From Succinivibrio sp. (GTDB lineage: Bacteria > Pseudomonadota > Gammaproteobacteria > Enterobacterales > Succinivibrionaceae): a stretch of 56,244 nucleotides of DNA. Numbering within the stretch: position 1 is the first letter of the stretch; the number at the start of each line of letters is the position of its first letter. The translations under genes were made by a program, and so were the position numbers. Positions 44,366 to 53,400 of the stretch are shown in pieces. The DNA is taken from contig JAFUGP010000197.1 in the NCBI GenBank assembly GCA_017469335.1, positions 1 to 56,244 of the forward strand. The letters run 5' to 3'. Under the pieces are notes generated by a model, which ran no database searches, was not told the DNA's origin, and was given only the letters and a program-made list of their open reading frames with translations.

Positions 44366-47300
44366 ATGTCCGAGCAATTCAGCTACATCCCGCTGCATGT
44401 GCACTCGTGCTATTCCATCAACGACGGCCTGCAGAATGTAGGCGACATCGTAAAAAGGGCCGCTGCGCTGCACATTCCGGCGCTGGCCCTGACCGACTGC
44501 TGCAATGCCGCCGGCTTCATTCGTTTCTATGAGGCCTGCCATAAGGCCGGCATCAAACCCATCTTGGGTGCCGATCTGCGCTTCTATGCCGAGCCGCAGC
44601 CCGGGCAGGCGCGTGAACCCTTCATGCTCACCCTGCTTGCCCGTGACCGCCGGGGCAGACAAAACCTTTACGATCTGCTCTCCCGCGCCTGGCTTGACTC
44701 CCAAAGCCCCGATATCGACGAGGTGATGCTAAACCTTGACGCCTTAAAAGATTACGGGGCGGGGCTCTTCGTGTTAAACGGCTTTCGCGGTGATATCGCC
44801 AGGCTGTGCGCGGCCCGCGAGCAGCAAAAGCTGCAGCAGCGGCTTGATTTCTACCAGGGCATTTTCGGCCAGAATTTTTGTCTGGAGCTGACCCGTACCG
44901 AACGCTCGGGCGAAAAGGAGTTCGAGCAGGCAGCCCTCAGGCTGTGCGAGCAACGTAACATCCCGCCGGTGGCCACCAATGACACGCGCTTTTTATTAGG
45001 CCCCTTTGATGTGCCTCAGGACGGCTTCTCGGATTACGACATCCATGATATCCGGGTCGCCATTCAGCGCAGTCTTCAGCACGGCAGCGATGAGCTCAAG
45101 CGCGAGTATTCTGCGCAGCAGTATTTAAGATCGCCTGTGGAGATGCAGGAGCTTTTTGCCGATCTGCCTGAAGCTCTGGAAAATACCCGCGCCATCGCCG
45201 CGTGTTGCAATGTGACTCTGGAACTGGACCATCCCCGTCTGCCCCACTACAACACGGGAAAATTATCCGCAGCCGACTATTTAAGGCAGACTGCCCATGA
45301 GGGACTTGAAAAACGCCTGCAGTTTCTCTTCCCCGAAGAGCAGATCCGCGAGCAAAAGCGGCCGGAATACGAACAGCGCCTTGAAATGGAGCTTGATGTC
45401 ATCATCAAGATGGACTTCCCCGGCTACTTTCTCATCGTGATGGAATTTATCCAGTGGTCCAAACGGCACGGCGTGCCGGTGGGGCCCGGCCGTGGCTCTG
45501 GAGGCGGCTCGCTGGTGGCATACGCGCTGGAAATCACCGATTTTGATCCCATCCGCTTTGATCTGTTCTTTGAGCGCTTCTTAAATCCCCAGCGCGTGTC
45601 CATGCCGGATTTTGACATCGATTTCTGTCAGAAAAAACGCGAGCTCACCTTAAAGCACGTGGTCGAGCACTACGGCCGCGATGCGGTCTCTCAGATTGCC
45701 GCCTTCGGCACCCTAGCCCCCAAGGCTGCCATTCAGGGTGCAGGACGCGCCTTAGGCGTGCCGTTAGGTCAGGTGCGGCGTATCGCCGACATGATCCCCG
45801 CCAAGCCCGGGGTGACCTTTAAGGAGGCCATGGGACTGTTAAAGGACAAGGAAGGCAACCCTCTGCCGCCCACCTCCCCGGAACTGCACAGCTTCTATCA
45901 GAATGCTCTCAACACCGATGATCGGGGGGTGCTGGAGCTGATCCACGCCTCCATGCGTCTGGAGGGCGTCATCCGCAGCATCGGCAAGCATGCCGCCGGC
46001 GTGGTGATCTCCCCCACCCGGATCAGCGAATTCTCTCCGGAGATGCTCGATGCCGACGGCAATCCCATCACGCAATATGACAAAAAGGATGTGGAACACG
46101 CCGGTTTGGTCAAATTCGACTTCTTGGGCCTCACCACGCTGACCATCATCGATGAAGCCAAGGAGATGATCGATGAGAAACTAAAGCGGGAGGGCAAGGA
46201 GCCCTTGAATGTGGCGGCCATACCCTTGGACGATCCGCAGTCCTTTGAGATGCTGCAGCAGTGCGAGACCACGGCGGTGTTTCAGCTCGAATCGGGAGGC
46301 ATGCGCAAGCTCATCGGCCAGATGCGCCCCGACCGCTTTGACGATCTTATCGCCCTGGTGGCGCTGTTCCGCCCCGGCCCCATTCAAAGCGGCATGGTCG
46401 ATCATTTCGTCAAGCGCAAGCATGGCTTAGAACAGGTCAGTTATCCTGACGAGCAGTTCCAGGATCTCGATTTAAAACCGGTGCTGGATTCCACCTACGG
46501 GGTTATCGTCTACCAGGAGCAGGTGATGCAGCTGGCGCAGGTGCTGGCCGGCTATACGTTGGGCGGAGCCGACATCCTGCGCCGCGCCATGGGCAAGAAA
46601 ATCCCCTCTGAGATGAAAAAACAGCTGGGGACCTTCCTGGAGGGCGCCAAAAACAAGGGCAAGGATGTCAAGATTGCCGAAAAGATTTTCGAGCAGGTCG
46701 AAAAATTCGCTGAGTACGGCTTCAACAAGTCTCACTCAGCTGCCTATGCGCTGGTGGCCTGGTGGACGCTGTGGCTCAAGGTTCACTACCCGGCGCAGTT
46801 TCTGGCGGCCATGATGACGGCCGACAGCATCAAGACCGAAAAGCTCATCACCTATATTGCCGAGGCCCGGCGTCTGGGGGTTAAGGTCAGCCCACCGGAT
46901 GTCAATGTGGGCAAGTTCTCCTTCGGCGTCAATGAGCAAGGAGATATCATCTACGGTTTTTCCGCCATCAAGGGCGTGGGCGAGGGACTGGTCGAACAGC
47001 TGGTGGCGGAGCGCCAGAAAACCGGTCCCTACCTTGATATCTTTGATTTCACCCGCCGCGTCGGCACGGAATTTCTGACCAAATCCACCCTGGAGGCTTT
47101 CATCAAGGCCGGCGCCTTTGACAGCATCGGCCCCTCGCGCGCGGCCATGTACGCCTCCATCCCCACCGCGCTCAAATACGCGCAGCAGACCAAAAAGGAC
47201 ACCGAATCCCATCAGCTCGATCTCTTCTCCGGTCTGGACGACTCGCTCTACCGGCCCTCGTACCCGGAGGTGCCCAAGTGGAGCGAGCGCATGCGCCTGC

Positions 47301-48040
47301 ACTACGAGAAGCAGCTGCTGGGGCTGTACCTGTCCGGCCATCCCATCGACTCCTGTCGCGAGGAACTGATGATGTTCTGCGGCGGAACTACCTTGGAGAG
47401 CATGCAGCCGGGAGCGGAAAACCGTCCGAACCGCATCAGGGTGGCGGCGGTGCTGACCGCCTTCAACAAACGCCCGAGCAGTAAAAACGACGGTGATTTT
47501 TTCTATGTCGTCTCGCTGGATGACGCCACTACCACCACCGAGTTCTTCGTCTACAGCAACGCGGCGCAGCAGCTCGATCAGCTTCTGGCCCAACAGGAAC
47601 GCAACACCAAAAAACGCGCCAAATCCTCAGGCGGGGAAGACCAGATCCCCGCACCGCTGGTGCTGCTGTTAGAAGGCCTCTACGGCATTAACAAGGATGG
47701 AGTGGCGCGTTTTAGGGTCCAGAGCGTCACCTCCTTAGAAGAGCTGCGCAGCCAGAAGGCTCGTTCCATAACCTTAAGATTTGACAGACAAACGCTGCAG
47801 CGCTGCGGGGGGCGCATCAACGAGCTGATTGAGCGCAACCGCATCGCCCAGCAGGAGCTGCACGCCCAGCTTTTGGCCGGCAACGAGAACGTCTGCCGGG
47901 GCTGCCGGGTGGAAGTGGTGGTGGACGATCAACACTTAAAACTGCATGATGCCACCTATCGGCTGCGGCCAAGTGACGATCTCATCGAAGGGCTGCATGC
48001 CGTGGCGGGGCCCGCTGCCGTGCAGCTGAACTACAGTTAA
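44366..48040 (+). CDS. dnaE: DNA polymerase III alpha subunit
   Basis: Catalytic subunit of the replicative polymerase. The N-terminal PHP domain opens YIPLHVHSCYSINDGLQN. The palm carries the catalytic Asp pair in MPDFDIDFC (near residue 413), preceded by VPVGPGRGSGGGSLVAYAL. The fingers include TTAVFQLESGGMRKL and ALFRPGPIQSGMVD. A helix-hairpin-helix region, a beta-clamp contact near QLDLFSGL, and an OB fold follow. The ATG at 44366 gives 1224 residues (E. coli 1160). The upstream open frame to 44285 overlaps the previous gene and lacks homology. Its stop overlaps that of the convergent transferase gene in TTAA. Confidence 0.97.
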   Translation: MSEQFSYIPLHVHSCYSINDGLQNVGDIVKRAAALHIPALALTDCCNAAGFIRFYEACHKAGIKPILGADLRFYAEPQPGQAREPFMLTLLARDRRGRQNLYDLLSRAWLDSQSPDIDEVMLNLDALKDYGAGLFVLNGFRGDIARLCAAREQQKLQQRLDFYQGIFGQNFCLELTRTERSGEKEFEQAALRLCEQRNIPPVATNDTRFLLGPFDVPQDGFSDYDIHDIRVAIQRSLQHGSDELKREYSAQQYLRSPVEMQELFADLPEALENTRAIAACCNVTLELDHPRLPHYNTGKLSAADYLRQTAHEGLEKRLQFLFPEEQIREQKRPEYEQRLEMELDVIIKMDFPGYFLIVMEFIQWSKRHGVPVGPGRGSGGGSLVAYALEITDFDPIRFDLFFERFLNPQRVSMPDFDIDFCQKKRELTLKHVVEHYGRDAVSQIAAFGTLAPKAAIQGAGRALGVPLGQVRRIADMIPAKPGVTFKEAMGLLKDKEGNPLPPTSPELHSFYQNALNTDDRGVLELIHASMRLEGVIRSIGKHAAGVVISPTRISEFSPEMLDADGNPITQYDKKDVEHAGLVKFDFLGLTTLTIIDEAKEMIDEKLKREGKEPLNVAAIPLDDPQSFEMLQQCETTAVFQLESGGMRKLIGQMRPDRFDDLIALVALFRPGPIQSGMVDHFVKRKHGLEQVSYPDEQFQDLDLKPVLDSTYGVIVYQEQVMQLAQVLAGYTLGGADILRRAMGKKIPSEMKKQLGTFLEGAKNKGKDVKIAEKIFEQVEKFAEYGFNKSHSAAYALVAWWTLWLKVHYPAQFLAAMMTADSIKTEKLITYIAEARRLGVKVSPPDVNVGKFSFGVNEQGDIIYGFSAIKGVGEGLVEQLVAERQKTGPYLDIFDFTRRVGTEFLTKSTLEAFIKAGAFDSIGPSRAAMYASIPTALKYAQQTKKDTESHQLDLFSGLDDSLYRPSYPEVPKWSERMRLHYEKQLLGLYLSGHPIDSCREELMMFCGGTTLESMQPGAENRPNRIRVAAVLTAFNKRPSSKNDGDFFYVVSLDDATTTTEFFVYSNAAQQLDQLLAQQERNTKKRAKSSGGEDQIPAPLVLLLEGLYGINKDGVARFRVQSVTSLEELRSQKARSITLRFDRQTLQRCGGRINELIERNRIAQQELHAQLLAGNENVCRGCRVEVVVDDQHLKLHDATYRLRPSDDLIEGLHAVAGPAAVQLNYS

Positions 48041-48762
48041 AACCCGCCTATGTCCTGAGAGTCAAGGCACTGCAGGGCAAGCACCTCGCTCTGTGCCCGC
48101 TCAAGCTGCCGTAACTCACCTTGTTGCAGCAAAAAAATCTGCAGCTTTTCCCCCTGCCCCACAAATACGCTCAAAAACCCCTCAGGCAAAGAGGAGTCCA
48201 GAGCCTTAAGCGGCCACGAGCAGATCCTGCCCTTAGGCAGAGCGGGAGCGCAGATTTTCCCCCGCTCCAAGTTGACCTTGACCTTATCCAAACCGGCCAA
48301 CCCCTCACCGGTGGTCTTAAGCGCACACTCGCGCAAAGTCCACAGCCTGTGAAACAAGGCCGCGCGTCCGGCCTTAGGCAACTCAAAGAGTACTTGTTGC
48401 TCCCGGGTACTGCAGGTACGTTCAATGAGTGCGTCCAGATCATGACGCTCCCTGATAAGCTCCACATCCACCCCCTGAGGCGCGGCTCCCACACTGAGCG
48501 CAATCACAGCGCGGCTGTGGCTTAAATTAAAGGCGAGATGGGGATACTCGGTGAAATAGGGCTTGCCCTGAGGAAGAGTAGCTATGACAGGCAGCTGCGG
48601 CAGGCCATAGAAACGTTCAAGCGCGAGCCCCAACAGTCCCCGCGAGCGCGTATAAGTGGCCTGCCGGGACGGACTCATGCTTTTGGCAGCGGCCCCCGCA
48701 AGAACATGCGCGCCCCGCTCAGCCAAAATACCATTCTCAGCTGAGGCCACCACCAGCTGCAT
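48037..48762 (-). CDS. 4'-phosphopantetheinyl transferase (Sfp type)
   Basis: Attaches the 4'-phosphopantetheine arm of coenzyme A to a carrier protein serine. Family landmarks are HLAFNLSHSRAVIALSVG, QGVDVELIRER (Mg-binding Asp/Glu) and LWTLRECALKTTGEGL, where the usual W-x-x-KE-A-x-x-K reads WTLRECALK. From the ATG at 48762 it has 241 residues, typical of the Sfp/EntD class. No polyketide, non-ribosomal peptide or siderophore gene is nearby; it may serve fatty-acid ACP or distant clusters. Its ATG follows the stop of the 49277 gene by two bases, so the two are likely translated together. Confidence 0.85.
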   Translation of the reverse strand: MQLVVASAENGILAERGAHVLAGAAAKSMSPSRQATYTRSRGLLGLALERFYGLPQLPVIATLPQGKPYFTEYPHLAFNLSHSRAVIALSVGAAPQGVDVELIRERHDLDALIERTCSTREQQVLFELPKAGRAALFHRLWTLRECALKTTGEGLAGLDKVKVNLERGKICAPALPKGRICSWPLKALDSSLPEGFLSVFVGQGEKLQIFLLQQGELRQLERAQSEVLALQCLDSQDIGGF

Positions 48763-48764
48763 TA

Positions 48765-49277
48765 TCAAACCGGGCTCTTGCTGATGTTGAGCTTAAAACT
48801 GCCCGCCTGTCCTCCGGCTGCCGGGGCAGCGGTTGCGGCGTCAGCGGCAGGCGCAGGTGCAGGTGCAGGTGCAGTACTCGCCGACGATGAGGCCTGCTCC
48901 TGATCCGCAGTGGTGCTCTGCTCCTCATCAGCCGCTGAAGCGGCAGACTCAAGCAAAGCCTTAGGAGGGAAAAAACGCTCCCACAGGGCATATACCAAAG
49001 CGGATAACACCAGCCCGGCAGTCGCGCCTAAAGCGGCATAGGCTGCTGTACCCAGCTCGTAGTGGGATCGGAAAATAAAAAGCCAGGCGGCCTGTTTGGG
49101 GTAGACGATGGCGATGAACAAGAAGATATTGCCGCCCAACATGCACAGCACGCCGCGCTTGAACAGGCGCCTTTTTAAGCAGCACAAAAGACCGGCGGTG
49201 AACATGGTCCAGCCTAAATAGGTAAAAAATTCCGCGGCGTTGATGACGTTTTCCACCCTGTCCCCCAGACAAAACAA
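48765..49277 (-). CDS. membrane protein with Ala/Pro-rich tail, unknown function
   Basis: 170 residues. About four predicted membrane helices lie in the first 100 (FFTYLGWTMFTAGLLCCL, VLCMLGGNIFLFIAIVY, AAWLFIFRSHYELG and AALGATAGLVLSALVYALW). They are followed by a cytoplasmic or periplasmic low-complexity tail rich in Ala, Pro, Ser, Thr, Gln and Glu, including APAPAPAP encoded by tandem GCAGGT-type hexamers (about 48855-48875). I do not recognise the family. It is upstream of, and nearly overlaps, the phosphopantetheinyl transferase. A candidate minus-strand -10 TATAAT lies at 49294-49299, close to the start. Confidence 0.7.
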   Translation of the reverse strand: MFCLGDRVENVINAAEFFTYLGWTMFTAGLLCCLKRRLFKRGVLCMLGGNIFLFIAIVYPKQAAWLFIFRSHYELGTAAYAALGATAGLVLSALVYALWERFFPPKALLESAASAADEEQSTTADQEQASSSASTAPAPAPAPAADAATAAPAAGGQAGSFKLNISKSPV

Positions 49278-49655
49278 CTCGCTGTGTTTTTGCCATTATA
49301 CTGCATACGCCCAAGCCCTCACGGCCCGGGCACGCCGGCTGAGGGAGATAACCTTAGTGCCGTGCCCTGGGTTTTATGCTCACGCCAAAATAACTGCGGC
49401 CCCTTACCCTGATTGCGCTAACCTGCAGTGCGAACCATAAATTACAAAATATGGAATGATGTGCTAACACCCTATCGTCCCGAATCAACTGGCTCGCGGA
49501 TTGGTGCGCTTAAGAGCGGCAAATTTAAGCGCACTCCCGCTCAATACAGCTTGAGGAGGATGACACCACCTGGGAGACCTTTCTGCTATGATAGGCATCA
49601 ACGGTTTGACCTAACTTAACTGCAGCTTGAGCAGTCCCCGGCCGGAAGTTTATCT
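49278..49655. other. intergenic region upstream of lgt
   Basis: 378 bases between divergent genes. It holds a minus-strand TATAAT (49294-49299) for the membrane-protein gene. A GC-rich imperfect stem has arms CCCTCA-C-GGC and GCCG-GC-TGAGGG (about 49316-49345). I find no further RNA or gene. The right half has mixed composition and no clear plus-strand promoter. Confidence 0.45.
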
Positions 49656-50435
49656 ATGTTTGTCTCCACCATCTCCCCAGTGGCCTTTACCCTGGGTCCC
49701 ATCAGTGTTCGCTGGTATGGTCTGCTCTTTTCAGGCGGTTTCATCCTGGGCTACTTCATCATGCAGTATCTCTACCGGCGCAAAAATTACGATGCCGCCG
49801 ATTTGGACCGCCTGTTGCTCTACCTTTTTATCGGTACCATCATCGGCGCACGTTTAGGCCACTGTCTTATCTACGAGCCCGACTACTACTTAAGCCACCC
49901 GCTGGAGATCCTCAAAATCTGGCACGGCGGACTGGCCAGCCACGGCGGCACCCTGGGGGTACTGGTGGCTCTGTGGCTGTATAAGGCCCGCTCGCCTCTG
50001 CCGCTTTTGGAAGTAACCGACATGCTCTCCATTCCGGTGGCTTTGGTGTGCACGTTCATCCGGGTAGGCAATTTCTGCAACTCCGAGATCCTGGGGCTAC
50101 CCACGAATACTGATTACGGTGTGATCTTCGCCACTTTAGGCGAGACCCTGCCCCGTCACCCGGCCATGCTTTATGAGGCTGCCGCTTATTTCCTGATCTT
50201 CCTTGTGTCAGGACTCATTTACTTTAAGTGGCGCAACTGTCCGCGCGGTTTTCTGACCGGATTGTTCTTTGTGACCTGCTTTGGCTCTCGCTTTCTCATT
50301 GAACCGTTTAAGGAAGAGCAGGCCGATTATTCCACCGGCATAGCCCTGGATGTCGGGCAGCTGTTGAGCATTCCCTGTATCCTGTTAGGGGTCGTGCTGC
50401 TGATTTACTCACTCAAAGGTGCCGGACGCAATTAA
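49656..50435 (+). CDS. lgt: prolipoprotein diacylglyceryl transferase
   Basis: Inner-membrane enzyme that transfers diacylglycerol from phosphatidylglycerol to the lipobox cysteine of prolipoproteins, such as LptM and AcrA here. The 259 residues form about seven membrane helices. The essential HGG (GGLASHGG) and the signature Arg in FIRVGNFCNSEI are present, with a later conserved FGSRFLIEPFKEEQ. The usual proteobacterial GRIGNFINGELWG is replaced by RVGNFCNSEILG, and RLGHCLIYEPDYYLSHPLEI is the form I associate with Bacteroidota. It is shorter than E. coli Lgt (291). GGAAG lies 8 bases before the ATG. glmU follows 33 bases later. Confidence 0.92.
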   Translation: MFVSTISPVAFTLGPISVRWYGLLFSGGFILGYFIMQYLYRRKNYDAADLDRLLLYLFIGTIIGARLGHCLIYEPDYYLSHPLEILKIWHGGLASHGGTLGVLVALWLYKARSPLPLLEVTDMLSIPVALVCTFIRVGNFCNSEILGLPTNTDYGVIFATLGETLPRHPAMLYEAAAYFLIFLVSGLIYFKWRNCPRGFLTGLFFVTCFGSRFLIEPFKEEQADYSTGIALDVGQLLSIPCILLGVVLLIYSLKGAGRN

Positions 50436-50468
50436 GCATCCCGGCCGTCACCCATAAAGGAGTCGTCT

Positions 50469-51863
50469 ATGAATCCCCTGGAGATTGTTATTCTGGCTGC
50501 CGGTAAGGGCACGCGTATGTATTCGGCTCTGCCCAAAGTGCTGCACAAGGTGGCCGGGCGCACTCTGCTTGAACATGTGATCTTAAAGGCTGCCGCCTTA
50601 AATCCGACGGCGATACACGTGGTGATAGGTCATGGCGCCGAGCAGGTGCGTCAGTCGCTGGACACGCTGCCACCGGATCTGCGCACGCTGCTGCACCTGC
50701 AGCTACAACGCGCGCAGCAGGGTACCGCGCATGCCGTGGCCACGGCCCTGCCAGAGGTGGGAGAGCACAGCGAGGTACTGGTACTGTACGGTGATACCCC
50801 CTTAGTGCCGGAGGGGATCCTCAAGACCCTGGGAAGCCGCCGTGACGGCCAAACTCTGTTGCTCTTGAGTGCCCGGGCTGACGAGCCCTACGGCTACGGC
50901 CGTATCGTGCGCGCTGAGAGCGGCGACTTTTTGCGCATTGTCGAGGAGAAAGATGCCTCAGAACAAGAACGCGCCCTCACCGAGATCAATACCGGCATCG
51001 TGCTCTGTCCGGCGCAGCTGCTGCGGGAGTATCTGCCCAGGATTGGCTGCGACAATGCCCAGCACGAGTACTACTTAACCGATCTGCCGGGGCTGCTGCG
51101 TAAGGACGGCAAGCCGGTGGAGGTGGTCATCAGCGAGGATTTTGACGGACTGCGCGGCATCAATAACAAGATGCAGTTAGCTCACGCCGAGCGCCTCTAC
51201 CAAAGTGAACAGGCCGATAAACTGATGCGCGCGGGTGTTACCCTGGCCGATCCTAAGCGTTTTGATCTGCGCGGTACACTTAAGTGCGGGCAGGATGTGT
51301 TCATCGACGTCAACTGCATTTTTGAAGGCGAGGTGAGTTTAGGCGATAACGTGACGGTGGGCGCGGGTTGTGTGATCCGCAACTGCAGCATCGCCGCAGG
51401 CAGCGTGATCTCCCCTTACTGCGTCTTTGAGGGCTCCACCTTAAAAGAGCGCACCACCGTAGGACCTTTTGCCAGATTACGCCCGGGGAACGTGCTGGAG
51501 GATGAGGTTCATGTGGGCAACTTTGTGGAAGTGAAAAACTCTCACCTAAAACGCGGCACCAAAGCAGGTCACTTAAGCTACTTAGGCGACAGCGACATCG
51601 GAGCGGACGTAAACATAGGCGCCGGTACCATCACCTGCAACTACGACGGTGCCAACAAACATCGTACGGTGCTGGGGGATCGGGTGTTCGTGGGCTCCGA
51701 TACCCAACTGGTGGCTCCGGTCAGCGTGCCTGACGATGTAACCATCGGGGCCGGCACCACCTATACCCGCCATATCGAGGCGCCGCAGGGCGCCCTGGTC
51801 ACCAGCCGCGCCAAACCGCGGGTGGTGGAGAATTACCCGCGACCGACCAAGGAAAAGCGTTGA
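50469..51863 (+). CDS. glmU: bifunctional GlmU: GlcN-1-P acetyltransferase / GlcNAc-1-P uridylyltransferase
   Basis: Makes UDP-GlcNAc for peptidoglycan and LPS. The N-terminal uridylyltransferase has VILAAGKGTRMYSALPK (7-23) and the UTP-binding QQGTAHAVATAL. The C-terminal left-handed beta-helix has many hexapeptide turns (IGAGTITCNYDGANKH), with the acetyltransfer active site near VEVKNSHLKRGTKAGHLSY. It is 464 residues against 456 in E. coli. AAAGGAG lies 6 bases before the ATG. It is co-transcribed with lgt. Confidence 0.97.
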   Translation: MNPLEIVILAAGKGTRMYSALPKVLHKVAGRTLLEHVILKAAALNPTAIHVVIGHGAEQVRQSLDTLPPDLRTLLHLQLQRAQQGTAHAVATALPEVGEHSEVLVLYGDTPLVPEGILKTLGSRRDGQTLLLLSARADEPYGYGRIVRAESGDFLRIVEEKDASEQERALTEINTGIVLCPAQLLREYLPRIGCDNAQHEYYLTDLPGLLRKDGKPVEVVISEDFDGLRGINNKMQLAHAERLYQSEQADKLMRAGVTLADPKRFDLRGTLKCGQDVFIDVNCIFEGEVSLGDNVTVGAGCVIRNCSIAAGSVISPYCVFEGSTLKERTTVGPFARLRPGNVLEDEVHVGNFVEVKNSHLKRGTKAGHLSYLGDSDIGADVNIGAGTITCNYDGANKHRTVLGDRVFVGSDTQLVAPVSVPDDVTIGAGTTYTRHIEAPQGALVTSRAKPRVVENYPRPTKEKR

Positions 51864-51893
51864 AGTAAAAGCTCTCTCAACAGTCCCCCAGCT

Positions 51894-51974
51894 ACAGATA
51901 CTGCCGCAGGAGAGGATGATGGTGTGGTGACTGGGAACAGATACTGCTGTCGGCAGTGCCCGGGAGACCATCCT
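51894..51974. repeat. short direct and inverted repeats after glmU
   Basis: ACAGATACTG occurs at 51894-51903 and 51937-51946. ACTGC/GCAGT forms a small hairpin at 51943-51957, and AGGATGATGGT/ACCATCCT (51913-51923, about 51967-51974) could enclose it. No T-run makes this a clear glmU terminator. It marks the left edge of the accessory region. Confidence 0.35.
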
Positions 51975-51982
51975 TTGAAGGA

Positions 51983-52624
51983 CTATTGGTCGCGCCGCAA
52001 GTTTCTTTTTTGGCGTTTAAGAAAAACCTCGGAGCACTCGTGCTCGGGGTTTTCCTTGGCAAAACGCTCCATGTGTCCTCTGAGTCTTTCCTTGTAGAGT
52101 TTCTCGGCTGTTCTCAGATTTTCGATGCGGGCTGCGTTTCGTCTTTTGGTTGCATCGGTAATGGGTGAACACTGTTCATCTCGAATGGCGTCAATATCAA
52201 CTTTTATGAATTCGCGAAAGCGATCCTGAGGCAACCCTTCTCGGTCAAATGATACGGATTTATTGAACATCAAAAAGTTCTCATATCCTTCATATCTTTC
52301 TATTTTGCGGGCCAATTTCATGGCCGTTCTGCTTCTTTTAAGGCAGTTTGTCAGTCTGGTTTCTTCCTCACCAGTTACTGCATGGGGTTCCCCACCTGCA
52401 ATGTCAACATCCTGATTATGGTTAACCCTGTCCTCCAAAAACAAATTTTCCAATTGAATGATGTCTGTTAAGTTGTCCCTTTTACCTATAGTTCTAAAAT
52501 TTTGTTCTATATGATTTATTGCAGAATTTTCCAACCGAACAACCTCACTTCTTAGGGTATCATCATGAGCATTAGATGCCGTATTAAAATCCCCCAGGAA
52601 ATTTTCAATTTCTTCAGAATTCAT
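51983..52624 (-). CDS. unknown protein, second gene of a coupled pair
   Basis: 213 residues, hydrophilic and probably helical, with no signal peptide or membrane segment. The N-terminal third is acidic and the C-terminal third is strongly basic (TKRRNAARIENL, FLKRQKRNLRRDQ). I recognise no family. The ATG at 52624 overlaps the end of the upstream gene by 11 bases (ATGAATTCTGA) and has AAAGG 7 bases upstream, so translation is coupled. Codon use is more A/T-rich than in the flanking core genes, suggesting acquisition. Confidence 0.62.
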   Translation of the reverse strand: MNSEEIENFLGDFNTASNAHDDTLRSEVVRLENSAINHIEQNFRTIGKRDNLTDIIQLENLFLEDRVNHNQDVDIAGGEPHAVTGEEETRLTNCLKRSRTAMKLARKIERYEGYENFLMFNKSVSFDREGLPQDRFREFIKVDIDAIRDEQCSPITDATKRRNAARIENLRTAEKLYKERLRGHMERFAKENPEHECSEVFLKRQKRNLRRDQ

Positions 52625-52928
52625 CCGGATACCTTTGTTTTGCGTCGTATAAATTTAATTCTTGCACCGACTTTATTCCAAAAGTATTTTTGGCGGCGAT
52701 GGCTAGACTTGGTTTCAACGGCAGCATTCTCCCTATCTTTTTATGCGTTTCCCAATCTTTATTTTCATAAGAATTAATCGACAATTGGGTTAATTTTGTC
52801 TTATCTGCCTGTGAAACAAAATGATCGCGCTCTTTTCTCAGCTCAAAGTAGTGTTCCCAGTCAGTCTCAGTCATAATTTCATCCTCCACGTATGGAGAAA
52901 GTTTGGGCAATTTTTGCGGCAATGACAT
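52614..52928 (-). CDS. unknown small protein, first gene of a coupled pair
   Basis: 104 residues, charged, with a central basic/acidic helix (ETDWEHYFELRKERDHFV) and no membrane or signal segment. I do not recognise the family. The ATG at 52928 has GAGGAG 8 bases upstream and is preferred to the GTG at 52937. A near-consensus sigma-70 promoter lies at 53021-53049. Size and coupling to a second small gene resemble accessory two-gene modules, but no toxin, antitoxin or helix-turn-helix motif is evident. Confidence 0.6.
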   Translation of the reverse strand: MSLPQKLPKLSPYVEDEIMTETDWEHYFELRKERDHFVSQADKTKLTQLSINSYENKDWETHKKIGRMLPLKPSLAIAAKNTFGIKSVQELNLYDAKQRYPDEF

Positions 52929-53020
52929 TCTGAACACTCCTCTCTGGTAGTCTTACTGTGACGCTGGGTTTACCCGCTCCTGCAGACGCCTCTGCCTAGC
53001 TGTGAGCCATCGCTTACCTA

Positions 53021-53049
53021 AATATAGTTCAGAACGCCACACTTGTCTA
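53021..53049 (-). promoter_or_regulatory. sigma-70 promoter of the unknown gene pair
   Basis: Minus-strand TAGACA (53044-53049), 17 bp, TATATT (53021-53026), each one base from consensus. Predicted start is near 53014, about 85 bases upstream of the ATG at 52928. Confidence 0.65.
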
Positions 53050-53400
53050 ATCCATAAACGCAAAAGAAACTGCTGCTAAATAACCAAACAACGACCTAAA
53101 CCAAATTCGTGAAGCGCTTGTTTGTGCCTATCTGCGTCTGCCTGCTTTTGTCTTGAGCCTATAAATTGCTCTGAACAAGCCTGACACATTACTTGCCTGT
53201 GCAACTTAATTCAATGCCACGAAGTTGGTCTTGACGTTTTGAATTTTAGTAATAGTTTTTGTACCAATATTTCGGATACTAATATTGATATTACCAATTC
53301 AGCGCTGCTATCATACTCAAAAGTTAACCTGCCTATTGGTAAGTACAATGCACCCTTCCCACGGCACCACATTCCGACAACTACTGAGGAGCGTGTCCCC
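53050..53400. other. AT-rich intergenic region upstream of the archaeal-type ATPase gene
   Basis: About 350 bases of clearly lower GC than the core genes, with repeated AATATT and ACCAATA-type words around 53260-53300. No plus-strand promoter with acceptable spacing is found; TTGACG at 53231 lacks a matching -10. An open frame crosses part of it but lacks protein-like composition. Confidence 0.4.

Noticed and set aside
46736-47593. Long minus-strand frame of 285 codons inside dnaE
   Set aside because: It is a shadow of the highly conserved dnaE coding frame in GC-rich DNA, with no start signals of its own.
53231-53259. TTGACG as -35 for the 53401 gene
   Set aside because: No hexamer resembling TATAAT lies 16-18 bp downstream.
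53239-53400. N-terminal extension of the archaeal-type ATPase
   Set aside because: It has AT-rich composition and no domain; GAGGAG precedes the ATG at 53401, where family homology begins.
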